From positions 32,335-96,334 of the forward strand of contig JBLMYQ010000068.1 of assembly GCA_050258375.1 (NCBI GenBank): a DNA stretch of 64,000 bases, given 5' to 3'. Source of the stretch: JBLMYQ01 sp050258375 (GTDB lineage Bacteria > Bacillota > Clostridia > Acetivibrionales > UBA4821). Below the pieces are notes generated by a model, which was not told the DNA's origin, did not search any database, and saw only the letters and a list, made by a program, of their open reading frames with translations. The number at the start of each line of letters is the position of its first letter. The first letter of the stretch is position 1. Shown here piece after piece: positions 1 through 8,739 of the stretch. The position numbers were made by a program, and so were the translations under genes.

Positions 1-51
1 TATAGCCATTATATGAATATATGTAAATATAGATTATATGGAAACTCCAAC

Positions 52-891
52 TTAATCCTTCGTAAGATATTCCTTTAATGCCACATCCCAGTTTCTTAGC
101 TTATATTTCATTCTCGCATTTCCTAATACCGAAAACCCGGGTCGTTTAGCAGGTCTGTTAAGCTTCATTGTATCAATAGGAATAACATTTGTTTTTATAT
201 TCTTAATCTCAAATATTTTACACGCAAGCTCATACCATGAACAATACCCAGAATTCGTAATATGATAAATTCCATACTCCTTAGTATTAAGCAAAGCTAT
301 TATTGCCATCGCCAGTTCAGATGCATAGGTAGGACATCCAATCTGATCATTAACCACCTCTATATTATCTTTTGTCTTTGAAAGCTCAAGCATGGTATGT
401 ACAAAGTTCTTGCCTTGACCGTACAGCCATGATGTTCTTACAATATAGAATTTTTTCAGAAGTGTTTTAACAATTTCCTCTCCGGCTAATTTGGATTTTC
501 CATAAACATTCAATGGGTTAGGGGTATCAAATTCAAAGTACTCCTGCCCTTTGGTACCATCAAATACATAATCGGTAGAAATATGAACAAACGCACAATC
601 CCATTTCAGGCACTCTCCTGCCAATAGCCCAACACCTTTTGCATTTATTTCATATGCTGCTTCCTCATTTGATTCACAGCCGTCAACATTAGTATATGCG
701 GCACAATTTATAACAACATCCGGCTTAACATTCTCAAAGCACTCTTTTATTTGTTCTGAATTTGTTATATCAAGAGATTTTTTATTAAACCCATAAATCT
801 CAAAATTGCTTTTTATTCGTGCAAATTCCAATCCAGCTTTGACAAATTCCGTTCCAAGCTGCCCCTCTGCCCCCGTCACTAAAATCCTCAT
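52..891 (-). CDS. rmlD: dTDP-4-dehydrorhamnose reductase
   Basis: This 279-residue cytosolic SDR-fold enzyme would carry out the last step of dTDP-L-rhamnose synthesis, the NAD(P)H reduction of dTDP-4-keto-L-rhamnose. It starts with the nucleotide-binding glycine motif TGAEGQLG and carries STDYVFDG followed by a YxxxK catalytic pair (YGKSK) near residue 130. The length is normal for RmlD. The ATG at 891 sits behind AAGGGG. It is the last of the rml genes in the direction of transcription (rmlA, rmlC, rmlB, a GT2, then this), so it probably shares their promoter near 5.24 kb. No terminator is visible in the 51 bases downstream before the window ends. Confidence 0.95.
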   Translation of the reverse strand: MRILVTGAEGQLGTEFVKAGLEFARIKSNFEIYGFNKKSLDITNSEQIKECFENVKPDVVINCAAYTNVDGCESNEEAAYEINAKGVGLLAGECLKWDCAFVHISTDYVFDGTKGQEYFEFDTPNPLNVYGKSKLAGEEIVKTLLKKFYIVRTSWLYGQGKNFVHTMLELSKTKDNIEVVNDQIGCPTYASELAMAIIALLNTKEYGIYHITNSGYCSWYELACKIFEIKNIKTNVIPIDTMKLNRPAKRPGFSVLGNARMKYKLRNWDVALKEYLTKD

Positions 892-902
892 ACAACACCC
901 CT

Positions 903-1787
903 TTATCCTTTAGTTCCTACACTTCTCCCATCTCTTATTAAAACCTTTAATATTGCTGCCTGTTTTAAAAGCCATATTCCAAAATAAACAAAGAACTTTA
1001 AGATAGGATTAGTTTTTTTACTGTAATTTTTATTAAAAAATATTGCCATTGAATCATAAAAGGCTTTTGTAGCTTTCATGCTCATATGCTTACTGCTTTG
1101 TCCTTTGAAGTGAGTTATTCTGGTATCCGGATAGTACATTATCTTCCAACCTTTTTGCTTTGCCCTGAAACAGAAATCTATATCCTCGGCATACATAAAA
1201 TAATCTTCATCAAGACCTCCAATTTGCTCATAGACCTCTCTTCTGAAGGTCAAGAATGCACCTGAAACCGCATCCACTTCAGTTTCTTGATTTTCATCAA
1301 TATACGAAAGATTGTATTTTGCCAATATTTTGCTTTTGGGGAATAATTTACCCAACCCAGACAGCTGAAAAAAAGCAATTTTGGGTGTCGGAACACTCCT
1401 TCTGCAAGCTCTTTGTAAGGTGCCGTCAGGATTCTCCACTCTACACCCGGATACCCCTACATCAGAATGCTTATCCATATACTCAACCATTTTATCTAGT
1501 GTGGACTCAAAGACAATAGTATCAGGATTTAAAAGCAGCAAATATCTTCCTTTTGCCAGTTTCATTCCAATATTGTTGCCTTTTGAAAAGCCAGCGTTTT
1601 CTTTATTTTCATAGCCAATTACCTGGGGGAACTTTTCACTAAGCATTTCAATACAGCCATCTCCTGAGTTGTTGTCAACAACAATAACCTCAAAGGAAAT
1701 ATTTTTTGTATTTTGGTATATTGATTTCACGCAAGCCTCAGTAAAATCTTTGGATTTAAAATTAACGATAATAATTGAAAGATCCAT
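903..1787 (-). CDS. GT2 glycosyltransferase, probable rhamnosyltransferase
   Basis: This is a family 2 (GT-A fold) glycosyltransferase of about 294 residues. It has the N-terminal LSIIIVNF strand, a VVDNNSGDG motif, the NPDT metal/nucleotide site and a C-terminal FMYAEDIDFC stretch holding the ED base motif. A hydrophobic segment near the C terminus (FVYFGIWLL) suggests membrane association. The overall pattern resembles rhamnosyltransferases of the RfbF/WbbL type, and its place between rmlB and rmlD agrees with dTDP-rhamnose as donor, although this is inferred. I prefer the ATG at 1787, five bases after a GGGAGG site, over the TTG twelve bases upstream that lies within that ribosome site. 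Confidence 0.85.
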   Translation of the reverse strand: MDLSIIIVNFKSKDFTEACVKSIYQNTKNISFEVIVVDNNSGDGCIEMLSEKFPQVIGYENKENAGFSKGNNIGMKLAKGRYLLLLNPDTIVFESTLDKMVEYMDKHSDVGVSGCRVENPDGTLQRACRRSVPTPKIAFFQLSGLGKLFPKSKILAKYNLSYIDENQETEVDAVSGAFLTFRREVYEQIGGLDEDYFMYAEDIDFCFRAKQKGWKIMYYPDTRITHFKGQSSKHMSMKATKAFYDSMAIFFNKNYSKKTNPILKFFVYFGIWLLKQAAILKVLIRDGRSVGTKG

Positions 1788-1836
1788 TGTCCCTCCCAAA
1801 AGACTTATTTAGTGCACAATAAAGCTTTTATACAGT

Positions 1837-2907
1837 TCATCTATTTGAATACATTTTATTGTAATACTCTTTGTACTCTCCGTTTTTGATTTCTTCCCAC
1901 CACTCCATATTATTCATATACCAATTTATTGTGCTTTCAATACCCTTTTCGAAACTCACTAAAGGCTTCCAGCCAATCTCTTTCATAGCTTTCTTAGGGT
2001 TCATGGCATATCTTTTATCATGCCCCGGTCTGTCCTTTATATATTTTATTAATTCTTCAGATTTGCCCAGATGCTGTAGTATTATTTTTACAATTTCTAT
2101 ATTCTTTCTCTCGTTATTACTCCCAAAATTATATACTTCTCCGGGTACTCCATTTTTTATGACAGCAATAAGACCCCTGCAGTGATCATCCACATGTATC
2201 CAATCACGAACATTCATTCCTTCTCCATAAACAGGAAGCGCTTTATCCTCAAGTGCATTCGAAATCATTAAGGGGATCAGCTTTTCCGGAAATTGATACG
2301 GTCCATAGTTATTTGAGCATCTGGTAATAATAACAGGCAATCCGTAAGTTCTAAAATATGCTTTCGCAAGCATATCGGCAGAAGCCTTACTCGCAGAATA
2401 AGGACTATTTGGCGCTAAAGGAGACTCTTCTGAAAAAAGCCCTTCTTCTCCTAATTCTCCATACACTTCATCAGTGGAAATCTGTATAAACTTGGCTGTT
2501 GGCTGTTGGCTATTAGCTGTTAGCATCCCGTGCTTCTTTGCAGCTTCAAGGAGGGTGAATGTACCCATAATGTTTGTATCAAGGAATTCTTCGGGATTGT
2601 CAATACTGCGGTCAACGTGGGATTCTGCTGCAAAATTGATAACAATACCCGGATTATATTTTTTAAATATATCATCTACAAGAACATTGTCTCGAATATC
2701 ACCTTTTATAAAGGTGTAATCAGGATTGTCTTCAACATCCTTAAGGTTGTTTAAATTCCCTGCATATGTAAGAGCATCAAGATTAATTACTTTGTACTGC
2801 AGCTCTTCATTTAAAATCATTCTTATAAAGTTGCTGCCAATAAACCCTGCGCCACCGGTCACTAAGATGGCTATTGGCTGTTGGCTGTTAGCTGTTGTTT
2901 TTTTCAT
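1837..2907 (-). CDS. rmlB: dTDP-glucose 4,6-dehydratase carrying two in-frame repeat insertions
   Basis: This enzyme converts dTDP-glucose to dTDP-4-keto-6-deoxyglucose, the branch point for rhamnose and for 4-amino-6-deoxy sugars. The 356 residues include the NAD site TGGAGFIGSN, the FAAESHVDRS motif, the catalytic STDEVYG strand and the YSASKA YxxxK pair. The fold core looks intact. Two extra peptides break the usual RmlB pattern: TANSQQPIA directly after the first residues, and LTANSQQPTA just before FIQISTDEVYG. Both are encoded by tandem variants of the heptamer GCYAAYA. Either would sit in a loop or at the terminus, so activity is probably retained. The ATG is preceded by GAGGGGGG. The gene lies between rmlC and a GT2. 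Confidence 0.95.
   Translation of the reverse strand: MKKTTANSQQPIAILVTGGAGFIGSNFIRMILNEELQYKVINLDALTYAGNLNNLKDVEDNPDYTFIKGDIRDNVLVDDIFKKYNPGIVINFAAESHVDRSIDNPEEFLDTNIMGTFTLLEAAKKHGMLTANSQQPTAKFIQISTDEVYGELGEEGLFSEESPLAPNSPYSASKASADMLAKAYFRTYGLPVIITRCSNNYGPYQFPEKLIPLMISNALEDKALPVYGEGMNVRDWIHVDDHCRGLIAVIKNGVPGEVYNFGSNNERKNIEIVKIILQHLGKSEELIKYIKDRPGHDKRYAMNPKKAMKEIGWKPLVSFEKGIESTINWYMNNMEWWEEIKNGEYKEYYNKMYSNR
2493..2524 (-). repeat. Heptamer tandem repeat inside rmlB (internal copy)
   Basis: Read on the coding strand, the stretch consists of four consecutive variants of a 7-base unit: GCTAACA, GCTAATA, GCCAACA, GCCAACA, then a partial unit GCCAA. It encodes the residues ANSQQPTA within the segment LTANSQQPTA, which is absent from typical RmlB proteins at this point. 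The insertion keeps the reading frame. Confidence 0.85.
2869..2898 (-). repeat. Heptamer tandem repeat at the 5' end of rmlB
   Basis: The coding strand carries GCTAACA, GCCAACA, GCCAATA and flanking partial units directly after the start codon region of rmlB, encoding TANSQQPIA. It is the same GCYAAYA unit as the copy about 375 bases further into the gene. Normal RmlB proteins go straight from the initiator region to the first beta strand (ILVTGGAGFIG). Confidence 0.85.
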
Positions 2908-2920
2908 TTATTAACCCCCC

Positions 2921-3376
2921 TCATCTATTCCGGGTAGTCCAATCGAATCCAATAGAAGGGTCATTCCAATCAATCCTATATTCGTCAGGATTTTTAGCAT
3001 CATAAGATTCAGTAGTAAAATAAACAATTGTCGCAGGTGCATTCCCCAGCACTCTGTATCCATGTGCTACACCTACCGGAATATAAACGAGTATCGGATT
3101 ATTTTCGCCCATATAGAGCACGTTGGTTTCACCTTTAGTTGGCGAATCTTCTCGAATATCATGCAAAACTACCTGTGCATTTCCCGAAGGGAAAAACCAT
3201 AAATCATCCTGCTTTTTGTGATAATGAAAAGCTTTTATTACTCCCGGATATGTTAATGAAGCTGAAGCTTGTCCAAATTTTTTTAAGAGGTTGTCATCAT
3301 CCCTAAGGATTTCCATGAAAAAACCTCTATCATCCGTATGCTTAACAAGCTTCTTTACTGCTACATCTTTAATCAT
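2921..3376 (-). CDS. rmlC: dTDP-4-dehydrorhamnose 3,5-epimerase family protein (short form)
   Basis: This cupin-fold protein would epimerise dTDP-4-keto-6-deoxyglucose at C3 and C5. At 151 residues it is shorter than classical RmlC (about 180). It keeps the DDRGFFMEI opening, a histidine in FHYHKKQDDLW, the SPTKG turn, the IPVGVAHGYRVL strand and the tail pattern YRIDWNDPSIGFDW. The usual RGLHYQ catalytic motif reads KAFHYHKK, so the arginine before the histidine is missing. It may therefore be a variant RmlC or a related 3,5- or 3-epimerase. Its position between rmlA and rmlB supports the rhamnose assignment. It starts with ATG at 3376 behind a GGGAAAG site. Confidence 0.85.
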   Translation of the reverse strand: MIKDVAVKKLVKHTDDRGFFMEILRDDDNLLKKFGQASASLTYPGVIKAFHYHKKQDDLWFFPSGNAQVVLHDIREDSPTKGETNVLYMGENNPILVYIPVGVAHGYRVLGNAPATIVYFTTESYDAKNPDEYRIDWNDPSIGFDWTTRNR

Positions 3377-3405
3377 GACTTTCCCTCCACTTTTTCAATT
3401 CTGAA

Positions 3406-4131
3406 CTAGCTGAAGCTTATCTGTATATCAGTTGCCAGTTCATTTGCCCTTACAAGTGATTCAAATGTGCCTGCATCAGTCCACCAACCGTCAAGAATGT
3501 CATACGTCATTGTTCCTCTTCTTATGTATTCATTGTTAACGTCAGTAATCTCCAATTCACCCCTACCAGAGGGTTTAAGCGTTTTTATTATATCAAAGAC
3601 ATCAGAATCATACATGTATATCCCTGTTACCACATGATTGCTTTTAGGATTTTTAGGCTTTTCTTCAACTGAAATAATCTTATCTCCATCCAATTCCACT
3701 ACGCCGAATCTTTCAGGATTGGTAACCGATTTAATAAGAATCTTTGCGCCTTTCCCCTGTTCTTCAAAGCTCTCTACAAACTCGGTAATATCTTTTCTGA
3801 AAATATTATCACCTAAAATAACAATACATTTATCATCTCCAACAAAATTTTCTGCCAGTCCAAGCGCTTGAGCAATACCTCCTGCTTCATCCTGAACCTT
3901 ATATGTAAAATTCATGCCAAATTCTCTTCCGCTCCCAAGTAGATTGACAATATCCCCCATATGCTCAAGCCCTGTAACAATAAGTATTTCATTTATTCCC
4001 GCTTCCTTAAGCTTACTTATTGGATGATATATCATTGGATATTTTCCTACCGGAAGTAAATGCTTATTCGTTACTTTTGTCAATGGATATATCCTTGAGC
4101 CCGTTCCTCCTGCCAGTATTATTCCTTTCAT
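3406..4131 (-). CDS. rmlA: Glucose-1-phosphate thymidylyltransferase (short SpsI-like form)
   Basis: The product activates glucose-1-phosphate with dTTP to make dTDP-glucose, the entry step to dTDP-rhamnose. The protein has the GGTGSRIYPLT signature, KHLLPVGKYPMIYHP, the LGDNIF metal site and a VVELDGD/EEKP pair. At 241 residues it matches the short Gram-positive SpsI-like class, which lacks the C-terminal extension of the roughly 290-residue RmlA. The frame stays open upstream to a GTG at 4257 that overlaps the stop of the preceding GT2. I choose the ATG at 4131 because the family motif starts there and AAGGG lies nine bases upstream. The extra 42 codons resemble no part of the family. Confidence 0.92.
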   Translation of the reverse strand: MKGIILAGGTGSRIYPLTKVTNKHLLPVGKYPMIYHPISKLKEAGINEILIVTGLEHMGDIVNLLGSGREFGMNFTYKVQDEAGGIAQALGLAENFVGDDKCIVILGDNIFRKDITEFVESFEEQGKGAKILIKSVTNPERFGVVELDGDKIISVEEKPKNPKSNHVVTGIYMYDSDVFDIIKTLKPSGRGELEITDVNNEYIRRGTMTYDILDGWWTDAGTFESLVRANELATDIQISFS

Positions 4132-4253
4132 ATGAATATCCCTTTCATCTTTCTGCATATACGAACTTTTATACAATATTATAGCATAATATGCCAAAGA
4201 AAATACTTTTGACAAAGAACTTTTTCCTGAAAGAATAAAAGCTCCGTGAATCT

Positions 4254-5198
4254 TCACAAAGCTTTATGAAGAGAAAATATAAATCCTAAATACCCAAAAT
4301 TTCTTAATACTCCATTTTTTGTAAATCTATACTTGATAATTGTTCTTATTCTTGCAAGTCGAGACTGCTCTAAAAGGGTTGAGAATCTCTGTGCCGTTTT
4401 TCGCTCGCTCTCTTCCATTAAGCTGCCATATACCTCCTCTAAGGCTTTTGACTGCTTAAAAATATTGTAAAACAAATTTGTCATTTTATTTTTATTTTCA
4501 AATTTCTTTATAAAATATTTTAGTGAATATTTCTTAGCTCCTATTTCATTCCTGCCATGCTGTCTATACAAAATCGTAGGCTGCTTTACATAGCCTATTT
4601 TTCCTAAAGCTGAAGCTACAAGCGCCAGCCACCAGTCATGTATGATTGCCTCTTTTGAAAAGGGCATAACTAATTCCTTTAGCTTTTTATTTATCAAAAC
4701 CGTGCAGCCGGTTACATTATTCTCTACCAGCATATAATTCAGACTCTGTCGCTCAGGATTCAGCTTTTGATACCTCCATATTGAATCTGAAGAAACTTTG
4801 AGATTTTGATCTGCAACCTTCAAATCCGTATGAACAAGAATGGGCTTATCAAAGTACGCTTTCTCCATCTCAAGCATTTTTGCCAATGTAATTTCAATCT
4901 TATTATCAAGCCAGACATCATCCTGATCACAAAACATCATATACTCCGCATCAGAAAGCTCTAAAAGTCTTGCAAAGCTGAAGCATGCGCCCAAATGCTT
5001 GTCCTGGTCATTGATAAAAACAATTTTTTCGGGATACCTTTTTGAATATTCTTGAATTATCTCTATGGTAGCATCTAAAGACCCATCATCCCTAATGAGA
5101 AGGCGCCAATCCTGAAAGGTTTGCCCCAGAAGTGAATCCAGCTGCTCTCTAATAAATTTTTCACCATTGTAGGTTGAAAGAAGTATATCAATTTTCAT
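4254..5198 (-). CDS. GT2 glycosyltransferase (DQDDVW subfamily)
   Basis: This is a 314-residue family 2 glycosyltransferase with an N-terminal IDILLSTYNGEKFI strand, the IRDDGSLD nucleotide site, FCDQDDVWLDNK (DxD region, near residue 90) and a conserved IHDWWLAL motif further on. DQDDVW-type enzymes in polysaccharide loci often transfer rhamnose or similar sugars, and here it directly precedes rmlA, but the acceptor is unknown. It is the first gene behind the promoter at 5230-5258. The ATG at 5198 is preceded by AAAGGAAAAG. The C-terminal third is basic and lacks obvious membrane segments. Confidence 0.85.
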   Translation of the reverse strand: MKIDILLSTYNGEKFIREQLDSLLGQTFQDWRLLIRDDGSLDATIEIIQEYSKRYPEKIVFINDQDKHLGACFSFARLLELSDAEYMMFCDQDDVWLDNKIEITLAKMLEMEKAYFDKPILVHTDLKVADQNLKVSSDSIWRYQKLNPERQSLNYMLVENNVTGCTVLINKKLKELVMPFSKEAIIHDWWLALVASALGKIGYVKQPTILYRQHGRNEIGAKKYSLKYFIKKFENKNKMTNLFYNIFKQSKALEEVYGSLMEESERKTAQRFSTLLEQSRLARIRTIIKYRFTKNGVLRNFGYLGFIFSLHKAL

Positions 5199-5229
5199 TT
5201 TCTTTTCCTTTAAATAATTCTATATTAAA

Positions 5230-5258
5230 TTTATATGTCAAAAAGCTATAAACGTCAA
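5230..5258 (-). promoter_or_regulatory. Sigma-A-type promoter for the GT2-rml operon
   Basis: On the minus strand TTGACG (5253-5258) and TATAAA (5230-5235) are separated by exactly 17 bases, each one base off consensus. Transcription would begin near 5223, leaving a leader of about 25 bases before the GT2 start at 5198. It lies in the 98-base gap after the 719-residue membrane protein gene. No hairpin operator is visible around it. Confidence 0.7.
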
Positions 5259-5296
5259 TAAAAAAAGCATTTATCAATAATAAAAATTCATCAGCA

Positions 5297-7456
5297 TTAA
5301 CGTATAACAATATAAGGATTCAATATAACCACCCGATCTGCATTAGCATTTTTATCTTCATCATTTGAATAGCTAAATCTAATTTTAGCATTACCTTGCA
5401 GATAATTTTCTTCTATCAATAAATTCATAACCTGTAGATTTTCTTTAGGGTATATATATTTTTTAAATACTCTTTTAGCTTCAACTCCATTTTCAATCTC
5501 AATATTGAGCCAGCATCCATCACTATTCCAGTTAGCCGATACAGGATGGAAGCCAACTACAGCACTCAATGATTGCTGTCTCTTTTCCGGTTCCAAATTA
5601 ACTTCTATGCATTCTGTTTCACTTTTTAAAACATAAAATGAATTTATCTCATCACTTTTTTTAATGTTTAAAAGATATAGCTTCTCATTTTTAGGCAAAA
5701 AGGCAGGCTTAATGATTAACAGCTTTTTTATCCTATATCCAAAATTATTAAGCTCATTTATAGTTTCCTCAAACTGATCATATGAAGAAATGGTATAAAT
5801 TTCTTTGTTCTTTATATTAGAATTTAAGAATGCATCAAAATCTTTTCCAATTCTTTCTTTATTGATAAGTCCATAGCTAATATCAAACATAGGTATATCA
5901 TTCTTTAACATAGCTGCATATGCACAATTATGGTTTACAATTCCCCATGCATTAACATCCTTTAGCAAAGCATCTGTCTCTAATTCTTGCTTATCTTTTC
6001 CTATCATTAATAAATTTTGAGTTATCGAATTATAATTATTAGTCTCTGCTCTCCATGACCAATCAGTATTTCTAATTATTATAAAATAATAGGCAAGAGA
6101 AATCTGCAATAAGAACAATATTGATATAACACACCCTGCCATTTTAAGCAAATTGTTTTTTTTATTAATTGTATTTGCAATTAGGATTGATAAAATAATT
6201 CCTGCCATTATTTCTTGAAATAAAGCATATCTTATATATCCCGTTGTAATTTCCCATGCAAAAATAGAAGAAATAAAAGCTATCAAAAGCAGTACAAAGC
6301 ATTTATCTTTAAATTTCTTATTAAAAATTATAAATATAAAAGCAGCCGAAACAGAAAGTACAAAACACAAGCTTAGTCTTCCAGAATATGCAGATATCTC
6401 ACTGAATTTATCAGGCTTGAAAAATACATATACACACCAGGTTAGGTACTCATACAAATTCTTTGGTCCCCATCTTAAATCCTTAAAATTTTCCAATAAA
6501 TAAAATGGAGATTTAAAAAATTCATTATAATAAGGAAAAACAGGATTTCCGGTACTCATATAGTTATAAATCAAATATATGCTTGAAGGAGCACTTATAA
6601 TAAACAAGCACACAAGAACCACATTGGCATTTAATATTTTTTTATTTTTAATCAGATAAGTTAAATATATTATCAGCAGGATTGCTCCTATAGTTATACT
6701 TGTAAGCTTTAGCGCAATCGTAAAACCAAATAATAATGAAAAATAACAAAGATATTTTTTATTATAGCTATCAACAAAAAGAATAATTCTCAATAGTTCC
6801 AGCAAAAACGGAATAAATAACAAGTCAGTCATGTACGTTGATAAATTCATAAGTATATATTCAGTTGATATAACAGCAAAAGGAAGAAGGCTTGTTAAAT
6901 ACCTGCTAATATTAATTTTATTAAAAGCTGCATAATTTTTAATAATGCTCTGGATTTGCAGATATATGAGTACCAATACCAAGGTATTAAGAACAGTGCC
7001 CGCCCTGTATCCTAAAATCATTCTAAAAACATAGAACATTCTATCTCCAAGAGGCAGCGCAAAAGTACCCGCACCACCCGGCAAAAAATTATCGCTAATA
7101 CTATCGGAAAAATTATATTGCTGCACAAATATATGATAGTTAAGTGTATCAAAGGTTTTATCAGGCAAAGCAATTCTAAGGCAGGTTAAAACAATAATGA
7201 CAGCTAAAACTGAAATGTCAAAATAGTTTAATTTAATATTTGTAATAATAAAAAATCTTCTAGCTGAAAAAATTATAATTATCAAAAAAATTACAGGAAG
7301 CATAACTTCATTAATTACTATTGATTTAAAAGCATAATTAATAAAGCTTCCAACATCATTTAAAAAAACAAGAATTGTAAATACTAAATAAATAAAAAAA
7401 TATAAATCAATATTAATTCTATTTTTCAACTCTGAATTTATTTTCAAACCAATCAA
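5297..7456 (-). CDS. Large polytopic membrane protein, possible GT-C type glycosyltransferase
   Basis: The 719-residue protein has roughly 11 to 13 hydrophobic segments in its first 470 residues, then a soluble C-terminal portion of about 250 residues. Near residue 100 a loop reads KTFDTLNYHIF, an acidic-plus-histidine arrangement like the first extracytoplasmic loop of GT-C (GT39/GT83-like) lipid-linked sugar transferases. This is the only catalytic hint I see. A role in adding a residue outside the membrane, or in polymerisation, fits the location between the heptose and rhamnose genes but is inferred. The start is TTG at 7456 behind GAAGGG. It is followed by a new promoter, so it may be the last gene of the heptose transcript. 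Confidence 0.6.
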   Translation of the reverse strand: MIGLKINSELKNRINIDLYFFIYLVFTILVFLNDVGSFINYAFKSIVINEVMLPVIFLIIIIFSARRFFIITNIKLNYFDISVLAVIIVLTCLRIALPDKTFDTLNYHIFVQQYNFSDSISDNFLPGGAGTFALPLGDRMFYVFRMILGYRAGTVLNTLVLVLIYLQIQSIIKNYAAFNKINISRYLTSLLPFAVISTEYILMNLSTYMTDLLFIPFLLELLRIILFVDSYNKKYLCYFSLLFGFTIALKLTSITIGAILLIIYLTYLIKNKKILNANVVLVCLFIISAPSSIYLIYNYMSTGNPVFPYYNEFFKSPFYLLENFKDLRWGPKNLYEYLTWCVYVFFKPDKFSEISAYSGRLSLCFVLSVSAAFIFIIFNKKFKDKCFVLLLIAFISSIFAWEITTGYIRYALFQEIMAGIILSILIANTINKKNNLLKMAGCVISILFLLQISLAYYFIIIRNTDWSWRAETNNYNSITQNLLMIGKDKQELETDALLKDVNAWGIVNHNCAYAAMLKNDIPMFDISYGLINKERIGKDFDAFLNSNIKNKEIYTISSYDQFEETINELNNFGYRIKKLLIIKPAFLPKNEKLYLLNIKKSDEINSFYVLKSETECIEVNLEPEKRQQSLSAVVGFHPVSANWNSDGCWLNIEIENGVEAKRVFKKYIYPKENLQVMNLLIEENYLQGNAKIRFSYSNDEDKNANADRVVILNPYIVIR

Positions 7457-7515
7457 AATATCCCTTCATTTCTTACTTCTAAAAGAATGTTATTCCTTCT
7501 ATATAACTTTTGTGA

Positions 7516-8049
7516 TTAATAATCATTTAATATTTGCGTTAAATTGCTGATAATCCTTGAGGCTCTAGAGCTTTCAATATGACTTGACCCTGACAAAAGA
7601 ATATTTTCTTTTACCCCTGCATTAATACCGGCTTGAATATCGCTTTCTCTATCTCCAATAGAAATGGACTTTAATAAATCAATATCAAAATCTTTTTGCG
7701 CCTCAAGAAACATGCCTGCTTTTGGTTTTCTGCATTCACAGCTTGCTTTATATCTTCCCAATCCAAACTCAGGATGATGTGGGCAATAATAGACTTTACT
7801 AATATGGATACCACGGCTTTCAAACTGCTTTAGCATCCAGCTGCTAAGCTTGTGAAAATCTTCTTCGGTATAATAGCCTCTGCCTATTCCAGCCTGATTG
7901 GTAATTATTACCAGCAGATATTCTCGCTGCTGATAGTACTTAAGCACTTTAAAAATACCTTCAGCAAACTCAAAGTCCTCAATCTTGTGAACATAATTTT
8001 TTTCTTTATTTATTACTCCGTCCCTATCCAGGAAAACTGCTTTATTCAT
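7516..8049 (-). CDS. gmhB: D-glycero-D-manno-heptose 1,7-bisphosphate 7-phosphatase
   Basis: This 177-residue HAD-superfamily phosphatase removes the 7-phosphate of heptose bisphosphate in the GDP-heptose route. It carries the DRDGVIN nucleophile motif near the N terminus (DxD), the ITNQAGIGRG motif and SIGDRESDIQAG near residue 130. The zinc loop is present as CPHHP followed by CECRKPK, the pattern of GmhB rather than of histidinol phosphatase. Its ATG overlaps the stop of hddC by four bases, indicating translational coupling. All four enzymes of the pathway sit together in the order hddA, gmhA, hddC, gmhB. Confidence 0.93.
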   Translation of the reverse strand: MNKAVFLDRDGVINKEKNYVHKIEDFEFAEGIFKVLKYYQQREYLLVIITNQAGIGRGYYTEEDFHKLSSWMLKQFESRGIHISKVYYCPHHPEFGLGRYKASCECRKPKAGMFLEAQKDFDIDLLKSISIGDRESDIQAGINAGVKENILLSGSSHIESSRASRIISNLTQILNDY

Positions 8050-8738
8050 ATGTGCCTCCCCAACTCCCTTTTTGCTTTTTCATAATCCTCCGGAATACCA
8101 ATGTCTATAAAATATGTATTAGAAATATATGAGCCGAACTTTAATCGTTGCAGCTGATTTGGGAAAAAATCATTTTCAATTGAAAATTTATCAGGCAAAT
8201 CTAAATCATTGAATAAACAGGGGTTGGTTATATAAATCCCACCATTTATATAACCATATTTTTTATATTTCTTTTCATTAAAATTAATAATTCTTTCACC
8301 AACCACTTCAACTGAGCCATATCTGTCAAAGTTCTTCATTGGTTTCAGAGCCAAACTAAAATCAGCCTGCATTTTTGAATGCTGCTCAACAAAGCTCCTT
8401 ATATCAATATTAAAAAAAGTATCACCATTGAGAATAATAACATCCTTCTCTTCAACATTTAGAACAGCCTTTTTTATAGCCCCTCCGGTTCCCAAAGGTT
8501 CATCTTCAATTGAATAAATAATTGAAATATCCTTATAATTTTTTTCAAAATATTCTTCTATTATTTCATGCTTATATCCGGCAGATAATATTACACGTCG
8601 TACTCCTTGCCTCCATAAATACTCAAATATATACCATAAAAATGGCTTTCCATTAATAGGTGCCATAGGCTTGGGAATATCTTGCACAATTTTCTTTAGC
8701 CTTGTTCCTAATCCGCCTGCCAATACAATTACTTCCAT
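8046..8738 (-). CDS. hddC: D-glycero-alpha-D-manno-heptose 1-phosphate guanylyltransferase
   Basis: The product would join GMP to heptose-1-phosphate to make GDP-D-glycero-alpha-D-manno-heptose. It is a 230-residue sugar nucleotidyltransferase with LAGGLGTRL, the KPMAPINGKPF motif, LGTGGAI and the NGDTFFNID metal site. Sequence alone does not prove GTP and heptose as substrates. They follow from its place between gmhA and gmhB, as in the Aneurinibacillus hdd cluster. The frame extends upstream to 8771 inside gmhA. I choose the ATG at 8738 because the family starts with the sequence MEVIVLAGG and AAGGG stands eight bases upstream. Confidence 0.9.
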   Translation of the reverse strand: MEVIVLAGGLGTRLKKIVQDIPKPMAPINGKPFLWYIFEYLWRQGVRRVILSAGYKHEIIEEYFEKNYKDISIIYSIEDEPLGTGGAIKKAVLNVEEKDVIILNGDTFFNIDIRSFVEQHSKMQADFSLALKPMKNFDRYGSVEVVGERIINFNEKKYKKYGYINGGIYITNPCLFNDLDLPDKFSIENDFFPNQLQRLKFGSYISNTYFIDIGIPEDYEKAKRELGRHI

Positions 8739-8739
8739 T

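Noticed and set aside
4132..4257. Extended N terminus of the rmlA gene starting at a GTG
   Set aside because: The extra 42 codons match nothing in the family, and the ATG at 4131 has a proper ribosome site directly before the nucleotide-binding motif.
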